From assembly GCA_900765575.1 (NCBI GenBank), contig CAAFRW010000061.1, positions 1 to 25,270 of the forward strand: a DNA stretch of 25,270 nt, in the 5' to 3' direction. The DNA comes from Bacteroidaceae bacterium (GTDB lineage Bacteria; Bacteroidota; Bacteroidia; Bacteroidales; Bacteroidaceae). Under the pieces are notes generated by a model. It searched no databases. It was not told where the DNA came from and saw only the letters and a program-made list of their open reading frames with translations. This document shows, in pieces, positions 1-6,183 of the stretch. The position numbers were made by a program, and so were the translations under genes. The first letter of the stretch is position 1; every line of letters begins with the position of its first letter.

Positions 1-470
1 CTGTCCCCAGTCTGGAAAATTATCAGGTTTATCTTAACCGGACTCGGTTGGAGGCAGCCGGAGCGGATTATGAGAAAGTAAAAGCGTGTGCAATTCGTTT
101 TCTGGAGACACAGGAGGAGATTGCCTACGTAGTAGATATGGAGAAAGCGATTACGGCGCCTATCCCGCAACCGCTTCGCGAACGGATTGTGAATGGTTAT
201 AACCGCGAACGCAGCGGTGCCATACAGATTATCGTTAAGCCGGGATGGTACGATGTTTCTTCGAAAGAAGAGCCGCTTGGCACCACGCATGGCGTGTGGG
301 TGCCGTATGATGCGCATATCCCGTTGCTGTTCTATGGCTGGGGTGTGTCTGCCGGCCACACAAACCGGGAAGTGGACATGACGGATATTGCCGCTACGGT
401 TGCCGCTCTTTTAAAAATACAGATGCCGAATGGTTGCATCGGGAAACCGATTCCGGAAGTAGTGAAATAG
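1..470 (+). CDS. PafA-like alkaline phosphatase family protein, C-terminal part (5' end outside window)
   Basis: This is the last ~155 residues of a protein whose reading frame is open from base 3 and continues beyond the left edge; stop TAG at 468-470. The end of the chain carries GTTHG followed by VPYDAHIPLLFYGWGV. That matches the C-terminal metal-binding stretch of PafA-type phosphatases of the alkaline phosphatase/nucleotide pyrophosphatase superfamily, where the His of THG is a zinc ligand. The last segment (DMTDIAATVAALLKIQMPNG) is also typical. Such enzymes are exported phosphomonoesterases that release phosphate from organic esters. The signal peptide, the nucleophile Thr and the other metal ligands lie outside the window, so activity cannot be judged. 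A TTG at 48 is an in-frame codon, not a credible start, because homology runs upstream of it. Family assignment is fairly secure; the substrate is inferred. Confidence 0.85.
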   Translation, partial: VPSLENYQVYLNRTRLEAAGADYEKVKACAIRFLETQEEIAYVVDMEKAITAPIPQPLRERIVNGYNRERSGAIQIIVKPGWYDVSSKEEPLGTTHGVWVPYDAHIPLLFYGWGVSAGHTNREVDMTDIAATVAALLKIQMPNGCIGKPIPEVVK

Positions 471-530
471 AAAAGCCTTTCTGCGGATAACAGATTCGGT
501 ATGGAAAGTCTGTGGCAGGGCATTCGTTTT

Positions 531-590
531 TTCCGCAGTTGCGAAAATAAGTTTCCGCAACTGCGGAATTTTTATTCTGCAACTGCGGAA
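531..590. repeat. Three 16-bp palindromic sites at 22-bp spacing
   Basis: Near-identical sites start at 531 (TTCCGCAGTTGCGAAA), 553 (TTCCGCAACTGCGGAA) and 575 (TTCTGCAACTGCGGAA), exactly 22 bases apart. Each is close to a perfect palindrome of the form TTCCGCA-NN-TGCGGAA. The middle copy is followed by TTTTT, so on the plus strand it could act as a small intrinsic terminator for the phosphatase gene. The regular two-helical-turn spacing would also suit a protein-binding array. Confidence 0.8.
553..573 (+). terminator. Possible intrinsic terminator of the phosphatase gene
   Basis: The stem TTCCGC/GCGGAA with a 4-base AACT loop is followed directly by five T residues. It lies 83 bases after the phosphatase stop codon and is the middle unit of the palindromic array. 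The stem is short, so function is only plausible. Confidence 0.4.
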
Positions 591-850
591 AAATGGTATC
601 CTCGATATTACAAATGATTGTTGTCCGGTAAAACCTCTATAAGGTCTTTGCTTTAATAGCATACACCTTAAAAGTGATATATTTAAATACTTTTCTTTAT
701 GATGATTATCGAAATTATAGCCCAATGCCTTGGGGTTACAGTTGTGTGTAAAAAGAAAGCTTCTTTTAAAGAAATACTCAAAAAGCCTATAGACAGGGAC
801 GTTAAAAGCTTCCAATCAGTCTTAGTGTACTTTATTTATAGGAGTCACTC

Positions 851-950
851 CGACAGCTCCTTTAGTTCTGATAGCCTTCGATGGCGACAGCTCCTTTAAC
901 TCTGATAGCTTTCTATGGCTTCGACAACTCCCATAACTCTAGATGGCTCC
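851..950. repeat. Degenerate tandem repeat, unit 34-37 bp, about three copies
   Basis: Units begin with CGACAGCTCC or a close variant at 851, 885 and 922. The first two continue as TTTA(G/A)(T/C)TCTGATAGC(C/T)TTC-ATGG; the third is shortened (CGACAACTCCCATAACTCTAGATGGC). The array ends at the dprA stop codon (951-953). No function is evident; it may be expanded 3'-flanking DNA. Confidence 0.7.
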
Positions 951-2063
951 TTATAATAAAGTCTTATAGCGGTTTCCCGGAAGAGCCTGAATCACCCCTT
1001 TTATTTCCATTTCGAAAAGCAAGGCGCTTAGTTTGTTTACAGGCAGTGTGGAGGTCATAGCCAGTTCGTTAATCGGCAATCCGTCCGGAGAGGCTTGTAG
1101 CGTGCGGGCTATTTGTTCTTCTTCCTCCGTCAGGTCGGGGAAGAGTTGTCGTTGGATAGGCTGTGGAATGGTGTTCCCTGTATCCCAGCACATCGCTTTT
1201 ACAAACTCTTCGGCCGATTGAATCAGCGCCGCGCGGTTGTCGCGTATCAAAGCGTTGCACCCTTGCGAGTAAGGGTCGTAAAGGCGTCCGGGGAAGGCGA
1301 AACAGTCGCGGTGATATCCTTCGGCTAAATCGGCGGTAATGAGCGCCCCGCCTTTCGCGGCGGACTCTACTACGATGGTGGCATCGCACATGCCGGCTAC
1401 AATGCGATTACGCATCACAAAGTTCTGACGGTCGGGGTTGGTTTCGCTCATGAATTCGGTCAGCAGTCCGCCCTGTTGTACCATTTGTACGGCCGTGTGT
1501 CGGTGCGAGGGAGGGTAGATGCGGTCCAGTCCGTGCGCCAATACGCCGATGGTAGGGAATCCGTATTCCAGTGCCGCCCGATGTGCGTGGATATCGATGC
1601 CGTATGCCAGTCCGCTTACAATGAGCACCTCCGGACAAAGTTGCCGCAAGTCGCGCAAGAAGTTGTGGCAAATCTCTTTTCCATATTCCGTAGCGTGACG
1701 TGTGCCCACCAGATTGATTACTTTCAGTTGGTTGAGCGGGGTATTGCCTTTGTAAAACAGCAGGGTAGGCGCATCGCCGCACTCTCGGAGGCGAGAAGGA
1801 TATTCGGCATCGTTGTATCCCAGACACGCTATTTTGTTTTTCCGGATAAATTCCAGTTCGTGGCGAGCCCGTTCGAAAGCGGGCGGACAGTCCAGCGCCT
1901 CTACCAATTTGTCCGACCCCGTTACGAGCTCAGGCAATTCCATCCGGCGGCGGAAAATGTCGGTCGCATTGCCGCAGGCGTGCCACAGTTTACGCATGCC
2001 GGCCAGTCCCAGTCCCGGAATACGGGTCAGTGCCAGGCTGTATAGCAGTTCTTCATCATTCAT
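951..2063 (-). CDS. dprA: DNA-processing protein DprA
   Basis: DprA (Smf) binds single-stranded DNA and loads RecA onto it, protecting incoming DNA in natural transformation and recombination; it acts in the cytoplasm. From the chosen start the protein has 370 residues. A helix-hairpin-helix-like N-terminus (LTRIPGLGLAGMRKLW, ~12-27) precedes the Rossmann-like DprA core (~80-295), with VGTRHATEYG (~119), the diagnostic VSGLAYGIDIHAH (~149-161) and GGALITADLA (~238). A C-terminal winged-helix segment (~310-368) follows. I chose ATG 2063 (MNDEELLYS) because upstream in-frame ATGs would extend 49 bases into the thioesterase gene, while this start overlaps it by 8 bases, which suggests translational coupling. 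dprA is widespread in bacteria not known to be competent, so transformation is not implied. Confidence 0.95.
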   Translation of the reverse strand: MNDEELLYSLALTRIPGLGLAGMRKLWHACGNATDIFRRRMELPELVTGSDKLVEALDCPPAFERARHELEFIRKNKIACLGYNDAEYPSRLRECGDAPTLLFYKGNTPLNQLKVINLVGTRHATEYGKEICHNFLRDLRQLCPEVLIVSGLAYGIDIHAHRAALEYGFPTIGVLAHGLDRIYPPSHRHTAVQMVQQGGLLTEFMSETNPDRQNFVMRNRIVAGMCDATIVVESAAKGGALITADLAEGYHRDCFAFPGRLYDPYSQGCNALIRDNRAALIQSAEEFVKAMCWDTGNTIPQPIQRQLFPDLTEEEEQIARTLQASPDGLPINELAMTSTLPVNKLSALLFEMEIKGVIQALPGNRYKTLL

Positions 2064-2463
2064 GGAGGTAGGGAGCAAAGGTTTCATTGAACAAGGCGCT
2101 TTCACTTAATCGGCCGTTGACAACGCAAACGCTCTCTACAGTAGATTTGATGACGACTTTCATATCGGGTAACCGGAAGATGTCTTGGTAGAACACGTAT
2201 TTGATGCCCTCTTTCTTCATATAAAGTTTGGACACGAATTCATCGCCGCTTTTCAGTGGTGTTTTAAAAGCCATGTTGATGCGCGCCACCACCGGGTCTA
2301 CTCCCTGCTCATGCAGTGTGGCAAAACTGATGCCCACGGAAGTGAGGAATTCGTGGCGGGTATGTTCCAGATAATGTTGGTAATTGGCATTGTTGACAAT
2401 GCCTTGCAGGTCGCATTCATAATCGCGTACCTTCATATTCAGTTCAAAGATGTATTTTTCCAT
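2056..2463 (-). CDS. Acyl-CoA thioesterase, YbgC/FadM-like hotdog fold
   Basis: A 135-residue single-domain hotdog protein, the usual size for 4-hydroxybenzoyl-CoA thioesterase (4HBT) family members. It hydrolyses acyl-CoA or acyl-ACP thioesters in the cytoplasm; the exact substrate is unknown. The N-terminal VRDYECDLQGIVNNANYQHY matches the family pattern, in which the Asp of D-x-x-G-(I/V)-V-(N/H) is catalytic. The start is ATG 2463 (MEKYIFEL); a TTG nine bases upstream is less likely. A TAnnTTTG-type -7 element (TACCTTTG on the minus strand, 2470-2477) ends only six bases before this ATG, so the message may be nearly leaderless. The TGA stop overlaps the dprA start, indicating a two-gene operon. 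Confidence 0.9.
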   Translation of the reverse strand: MEKYIFELNMKVRDYECDLQGIVNNANYQHYLEHTRHEFLTSVGISFATLHEQGVDPVVARINMAFKTPLKSGDEFVSKLYMKKEGIKYVFYQDIFRLPDMKVVIKSTVESVCVVNGRLSESALFNETFAPYLHE

Positions 2464-2469
2464 GGAGGG

Positions 2470-2477
2470 CAAAGGTA
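2470..2477 (-). promoter_or_regulatory. Promoter -7 element for thioesterase-dprA
   Basis: Minus-strand TACCTTTG fits the Bacteroides -7 consensus TAnnTTTG exactly. It sits immediately upstream of ATG 2463. No clear -33 TTTG at the usual spacing is visible. Confidence 0.5.
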
Positions 2478-2488
2478 CGCTTTTATGA

Positions 2489-2626
2489 GCAAATTGCGGT
2501 AAAGCTCCTCAGAAAATATGCGTGCCTATAAGTTATGTGTGGACAGAGGAACGGGTATCCATAGAAACTGCCTATCCGAAATTTAAAGACTGGGTAGGAA
2601 ATACAAGAGTGAATTGGCTGGAATAG
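2489..2626 (+). pseudogene. C-terminal remnant of a LruC-domain (DUF4842) surface protein gene
   Basis: An open frame without a start follows an in-frame TGA at 2486-2488 and ends with TAG at 2624-2626. It encodes about 45 residues, including KICVPISYVWTEERVSIETA and then YPKFKDWVGNTRVNWLE. This is the characteristic ending of Bacteroides LruC-domain proteins, in which a (Y/I)P...W..E...I..AYP.F..W pattern closes the domain. A normal LruC protein is several hundred residues, so only the tail survives. An intrinsic terminator lies 30 bases downstream in the same orientation, as expected for the former gene's end. The 5' part has been replaced by the thioesterase promoter region. The family call is recognition by eye and rests on the last ~35 residues. 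Confidence 0.6.
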
Positions 2627-2656
2627 CAAATCCATTCGCATCATATAGGATTGGAG

Positions 2657-2700
2657 TACCGGGTGAAGTGGCAAATGCTTGCTTTACCCGGTATCTTTTT
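2657..2700 (+). terminator. Intrinsic terminator behind the LruC remnant
   Basis: A 12-bp stem (TACCGGGTGAAG at 2657-2668 with CTTTACCCGGTA at 2682-2693, one G-U pair) is followed by TCTTTTTT. It works only in the plus direction, where the sole upstream coding sequence is the LruC remnant, so it is probably a leftover of that gene. Confidence 0.85.
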
Positions 2701-2720
2701 TATTGTGTGGAATATAAAAG

Positions 2721-3461
2721 TTACTCTATTTCTTTTATTCGTTCCATCTGTCTATCCAGAAAATAGTCGGCGTATGGGCTGTAGTCTTCTGTTTCGTAAA
2801 ACGCAATCAACCCTTTTCTGTAGCTTAGTATATCGGCATCTTTGGCCGAATACACCGGAATGATTCCTGCATTCATTAAAACGATACTTTCTATCATCCT
2901 TGCGGTCCGCTTATTTCCATCAATGAAAGGTTGCAGATGGGCCAGATTACAATGTAAATATACGGCTTTCTCTAATGGATTGGTATATGCTTCTTGCTGG
3001 AAGAGAATCTCGTTCAGTTTGCTTTTAATTTCTTGCTGGCTTTTAGGTGGAATGTATGTTGTTCCGCTTATACGAACGGCGCGTGTTCGTAGCAAACCGG
3101 ATTCTTCGTTAGACACCGGTCTGGTTGAGATAGATTGATGTATTCTGAATAGGGTGCGTTCGTCTATGGTTTCTTGATTTTTATCTTTATGGATATATTT
3201 CAGCTCGGAGATGAACGTGTTATAGAGATTTTTAAGCATCTTGGCATCCTCATACTTCTTTTCGGAAGTAATGCCGTCTTTCAATAGAGCCTCTGTTTCA
3301 ACGTAGGTGTAAGTGTTGCCTTCTATCTTACCGGAATAGTAACACCAGACTATTGCCAAATCTTTTATTTCATTAGAATAAAGTTCGGATAACTTAGCCA
3401 AAGGATTTTCCAGAATAAAAGAGGCCTTCTGTTGCTGTTCTTGATTGAATAGGTGCTCCAT
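2721..3461 (-). CDS. Fic family protein with Gln replacing the catalytic His
   Basis: Fic proteins usually transfer AMP from ATP to a target hydroxyl, using the motif HPFxxGN(G/K)RxxR. This 246-residue protein has the motif at ~177-188 as QPFIDGNKRTAR: the residue in the His position is Gln177 (CAA, 2931-2933), while the anion-binding GN and the arginines are kept. A His two residues earlier (His175) is not in the usual catalytic place. An inhibitory motif (S/T)xxxE(G/N) appears near the N-terminus as SGKIEG (43-48), as in class II Fic proteins where the inhibitory helix precedes the core. No signal peptide or membrane segment is seen. The gene is visibly more AT-rich than dprA or the DUF2851 gene, which fits acquisition by transfer. 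No adjacent antitoxin is present. A minus-strand -7 element lies at 3488-3495. AMP transfer should not be assumed. Confidence 0.9.
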   Translation of the reverse strand: MEHLFNQEQQQKASFILENPLAKLSELYSNEIKDLAIVWCYYSGKIEGNTYTYVETEALLKDGITSEKKYEDAKMLKNLYNTFISELKYIHKDKNQETIDERTLFRIHQSISTRPVSNEESGLLRTRAVRISGTTYIPPKSQQEIKSKLNEILFQQEAYTNPLEKAVYLHCNLAHLQPFIDGNKRTARMIESIVLMNAGIIPVYSAKDADILSYRKGLIAFYETEDYSPYADYFLDRQMERIKEIE

Positions 3462-3487
3462 ACGCGTATCATTTATATATATCCATG

Positions 3488-3495
3488 CAAAAGTA
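3488..3495 (-). promoter_or_regulatory. Promoter -7 element for the Fic gene
   Basis: Minus-strand TACTTTTG fits TAnnTTTG and lies 27 bases upstream of ATG 3461. No convincing -33 element is seen. Confidence 0.5.
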
Positions 3496-3544
3496 ATTAT
3501 AAAATGATTGGTTTGCTATATCTTCTCTTGTTATTTAACGGTCT

Positions 3545-3640
3545 ATTTTTCGCTTTCAGCTTTACGTGTCTTCGCCAGCCTGCCGACTTTCCAGCTGAAA
3601 GTAGGCGGACTGAAAACTGAAAGCAAAATGCGGGTGCGGG
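3545..3640 (-). other. Nested inverted repeats between HU-like and Fic genes
   Basis: GCTTTCAG (~3551) pairs with CTGAAAGC (~3618). Inside this pair, CCGACTTTC (~3583) can pair with GAAAGTAGG (~3597). The structure lies just after the HU-like gene stop on the minus strand and could serve as its transcription end. No long T-run follows, so this is tentative. Confidence 0.35.
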
Positions 3641-3659
3641 AACGCCTTTACCGTCCGCT

Positions 3660-4286
3660 TTACTTATCGAGCGATACGCCGTAGTGTCCGGGTGCGGGAC
3701 GGTAAATGGGTTGGCGGAGACGTCCGATATTGATGAGTTTGCCCTCCTCCGTCAGCCGTTTCAAATGGCGGTTGGCGGTGGTGCGTGTCAGTCCGCACAG
3801 ACTTTGGAAATCGATGCGTATCATCACCTCGTGTTCGGCGAAGTATTCTGTCAGACGCATCTCCATCTCTGTTTCCGAGAGGCCGGACGAGTGGTGTACG
3901 TATTTACTCTGCTCCACTTTAAGGCCTTGCATGTAACCTTTTAGCCGGGTGTCGGGACGGAAACCGATGCTTTTCAGTTTCACTTTCGTGCTTTTATGCG
4001 GGGTGGAGCGGGTTACTTGTTGCGTGGTTTGCAGGATGGGGAAGAAATATCCCAACCCCTCAATGTGTACCTCGCGACCTTCGCACAACTCTTCCCCGCA
4101 TAGCTCCGCCAGGGTAGTGATAGCGCTTTTCACGTCGCCTACGGCCAATGAGCTGCGGTCGCGTATACGTGCACAAAGTTGTTCTGTCGTTACTTTCCCG
4201 TTGAGCAGCAAACGTGGATGCAGCCCTCTCTCTTCCTTCTCTCCCTCTGCGTTAGGGTTTTCGTACCATTCGTAAGTAATTGCCAT
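3660..4286 (-). CDS. HU-family DNA-binding protein with C-terminal winged-helix-like extension
   Basis: A 208-residue protein. The first ~125 residues match the HU/IHF-like proteins of Bacteroidota: an N-terminal strand typical of the HU-HIG type (MAITYEWYENPN), then a helical stretch and EVHIEGLGYFFPIL, the HU saddle region. Residues ~140-200 (LTEYFAEHEVMIRIDFQSLC, then TRTTANRHLKRLTEEGKLIN) look like a winged helix that would read DNA sequence. This suggests a nucleoid-type protein with sequence preference; that role is inferred. The start is ATG 4286, followed by the family's MAITYE beginning; an upstream start would add 15 unrelated residues. A ~155-nt leader between the -7 element (4446-4453) and the start carries inverted repeats that may mediate autoregulation. 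The gene is monocistronic. Confidence 0.85.
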   Translation of the reverse strand: MAITYEWYENPNAEGEKEERGLHPRLLLNGKVTTEQLCARIRDRSSLAVGDVKSAITTLAELCGEELCEGREVHIEGLGYFFPILQTTQQVTRSTPHKSTKVKLKSIGFRPDTRLKGYMQGLKVEQSKYVHHSSGLSETEMEMRLTEYFAEHEVMIRIDFQSLCGLTRTTANRHLKRLTEEGKLINIGRLRQPIYRPAPGHYGVSLDK

Positions 4287-4343
4287 ATAGTATGTTTTAA
4301 TGTGGATAAGGCAAGTCCTTATTAAGAACAAGCCGTTTTTACA

Positions 4344-4431
4344 GTGAACCGCTTTAGTGGTTTATATAAATCACTCCAGTTGTTCAATTTATCCATTCGA
4401 GTGGTTTGTATGAATTATTGTAGTGGTTCAC
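4344..4431 (-). promoter_or_regulatory. Leader hairpin and operator-like palindromes upstream of the HU-like gene
   Basis: GTGAACCGCT (4344-4353) pairs along all ten positions (one G-U) with AGTGGTTCAC (4422-4431). Inside the stem is a 20-bp palindrome, AGTGGTTTATATAAATCACT (4356-4375, nine of ten pairs), and a related half-site AGTGGTTTGTATGAAT (4400-4415). The AGTGGTT core therefore occurs three times. The cluster lies just downstream of the likely promoter, so it could be an RNA leader structure, an operator array, or both. Confidence 0.5.
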
Positions 4432-4445
4432 CGCTGATAATGCAA

Positions 4446-4453
4446 CAAAGATA
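4446..4453 (-). promoter_or_regulatory. Promoter -7 element for the HU-like gene
   Basis: Minus-strand TATCTTTG is an exact TAnnTTTG match, about 160 bases upstream of ATG 4286, leaving a long leader. Confidence 0.5.
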
Positions 4454-4835
4454 CAAAGAAAAAGCATGTGGAAAGTCATAAAACGCATTGTTTTTTGCAA
4501 CCTGTGTTCTTTTAAAAAGATTCGTTTAAACGTTTGCAAACCCTATCTCCGCCGTGCTAACTTCAGTACCACTGATATGGAATTTTGTTGATTGAAGAAA
4601 CAGAATCCCGTCCGGCAGGAGAGAGGACGACGGTATTCCGGATGTTGGACAAACGGGAGCTGAATACATTCAGCCTTGAAGCCGATGCCGGAGATATTGC
4701 TTGTTGGGATAACTGTGGAGATGCCCGTTGGCAGGCGGAGAAAAGGGAGACTGAAAGGCCAAAACGGGGAAAACTCTAGAACGGAAAGGAGGAATTGTTC
4801 CCCTCTCTCCGCCGTGCTGCAACGAAAGATTTATC
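4454..4835. other. Intergenic gap; 18-bp direct repeat pair, no convincing gene
   Basis: The segment between the HU-like promoter and the DUF2851 stop has one plus-strand frame (4585-4779, TTG start) without recognisable protein features. CCCTATCTCCGCCGTGCT (4541-4558) recurs as CCCTCTCTCCGCCGTGCT (4801-4818), 17 of 18 bases identical and 260 bases apart. Confidence 0.6.
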
Positions 4836-6101
4836 CTATTTCCGTTTCAAGAACTCATATCCGAAACGGCAATAAAGGCAGCGTTTCCGGTCGCAGTACT
4901 CTTTTTTTAGTTGAATCAAGGCCTGCGTATCGGCGGCACTCTCCGCTTTCAGTCCGCAATTGTTCCACATGCGGGTGATATGGTTGTTTTCCGGTTTCAG
5001 CGCTTCCAAAAAACGGATGGCGCGTTGACACAATGTTTCGTCGTTCTTATGGCGGCCGTAGGCAAACAGGAAGGTGCAGACGGTGTTGATAAGCAGTAAG
5101 TCGATGGAGGACTGGCTTAACGTCTTGCGGCGTTTGGGAGAAGGCTCTCCGAAACGGTAGTGCGTTTCCCAATATTCCGACGTGCCGGCAGAGAGGATAG
5201 CTTTGGCCTGTTCCAGACACGTTATTTCGAGCAGTTGCGACAGCAAACCCTGCGATTGGTAATAGAGCCATGCCAGTTGGGCCATGCGGACCGACGGGAA
5301 GTTGCCCGGGCGCAGACGGAGGAAACGCCAAAGGGAAACATCCATGCGTTGCAGGTTGAATTTGTGCGCCAGATAGAGATACTCCTTTTGTAGTTTTTCG
5401 TAGTATTCATCGCAGATTTCCTCTTCCAGGAAGCCTGCCTGGCCAAAGAAAATAGCTTCTATCTGGAACAGGTTGTCGCGATGTTTGTCCACAGCCCGCA
5501 AGGGTATCAAGTGCGCCCAGCGTTCAAAAGCTTCGCTGTTGAGGCTGAAGCCAAAGTTACGGGCTAAGGTGATGAAAAACGCATCTTCCCAATTTCCATT
5601 GCAATGCTTTAAGCGCTCCATTACCTGCTCCGTTTTTTGTTCCAGCCGCTCGCTCTGTAACGTGCTCATCCAACTGTGCGCCAACAACGACGGAAGCGAT
5701 GGGATAATCTTGTAACAAGGCGGGTACATGTCCGTATGGCAAAGCTCAAGGTAATGCGCTTTAAGTGTTTCGGGACAAGATAGTTGCATTTGCGGAATAC
5801 TCTCGCCGTCGGAACGGATAACGGGGGTATCAATGGTTTCGGCTATATGCAGAATGACGGAGTTGTAAGCCTCGTCCCGGTGGTGTCCGTGCTTGTACCA
5901 CTCCGATGAACAGGAGTGAATTTCAATGTTTCCCACCCATAGCGTGCCGTCTATTTTTACTTTGGCATTAAAAAAGTCGGGACCTGCGTTTGTATTATGC
6001 AGTCCTACATCAAGAATTTCCACGGTCTGTCCGAGTGTGGTCCGGAGCTCTTTTAACGGAAATATCTTGTGTTTCCATGCATAATGCAGGAGTAGTTCCA
6101 T
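4836..6101 (-). CDS. DUF2851 family protein
   Basis: A 421-residue protein of the DUF2851 family, widespread in Bacteroidota and without a defined biochemical role. The recognisable part is the N-terminus: LHYAWKHKIFPLKEL, then GLHNTNAGPDFFNAKVKIDG, VGNIEIHSCSSEW and HHRDEAYNSVILHI. This Asp/Glu/His-rich layout (G-PDF-.A.....G....G.IE.H, then H..D..Y..VILHV) resembles a nuclease-like core, but that is only an impression. The C-terminus has a Cys cluster (C-x4-C-x2-C in the last ~20 residues: YCDRKRCLYCRFG) that could bind metal. It is cytoplasmic by appearance. It is divergent from dapB, with its own minus-strand -7 element at 6125-6132. Confidence 0.9.
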   Translation of the reverse strand: MELLLHYAWKHKIFPLKELRTTLGQTVEILDVGLHNTNAGPDFFNAKVKIDGTLWVGNIEIHSCSSEWYKHGHHRDEAYNSVILHIAETIDTPVIRSDGESIPQMQLSCPETLKAHYLELCHTDMYPPCYKIIPSLPSLLAHSWMSTLQSERLEQKTEQVMERLKHCNGNWEDAFFITLARNFGFSLNSEAFERWAHLIPLRAVDKHRDNLFQIEAIFFGQAGFLEEEICDEYYEKLQKEYLYLAHKFNLQRMDVSLWRFLRLRPGNFPSVRMAQLAWLYYQSQGLLSQLLEITCLEQAKAILSAGTSEYWETHYRFGEPSPKRRKTLSQSSIDLLLINTVCTFLFAYGRHKNDETLCQRAIRFLEALKPENNHITRMWNNCGLKAESAADTQALIQLKKEYCDRKRCLYCRFGYEFLKRK

Positions 6102-6124
6102 GTTAATTGAGGTTATATTGGGCG

Positions 6125-6132
6125 CAAAAGTA
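6125..6132 (-). promoter_or_regulatory. Promoter -7 element for the DUF2851 gene
   Basis: Minus-strand TACTTTTG (plus-strand CAAAAGTA) fits TAnnTTTG and lies 23 bases upstream of ATG 6101. It forms the minus half of a divergent promoter region shared with dapB. Confidence 0.55.
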
Positions 6133-6154
6133 AATAATTATTAGGAAGAAAACC

Positions 6155-6162
6155 TATCTTTG
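6155..6162 (+). promoter_or_regulatory. Promoter -7 element for dapB-lepB cluster
   Basis: TATCTTTG is an exact TAnnTTTG match, 21 bases before the dapB ATG at 6184. It decides against the in-frame ATG at 6160, which lies inside this element. Confidence 0.6.
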
Positions 6163-6183
6163 CATCAATTAATTAAATACAGC

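Larger units (their letters stand above)
471..950. other. Intergenic gap with two short repeat arrays; no gene seen
   Basis: About 480 bases between the phosphatase stop and the dprA stop (convergent genes). It contains three 16-bp palindromic sites at 531-590 and a degenerate 34-37-bp repeat at 851-950, described separately. The open frames across it (for example 699-899 plus, 411-815 minus) have no recognisable protein content or start signal. A small hairpin is possible at 670-694 (AAAAGT/ACTTTT). Confidence 0.7.

Noticed and set aside
411..815. 134-codon minus-strand frame crossing the end of the phosphatase gene
   Set aside because: It overlaps a real gene antisense and runs through palindromic repeats; no protein features.
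4585..4779. 64-codon plus-strand frame in the gap before DUF2851
   Set aside because: TTG start, no ribosome site, no family, low-complexity charged content.
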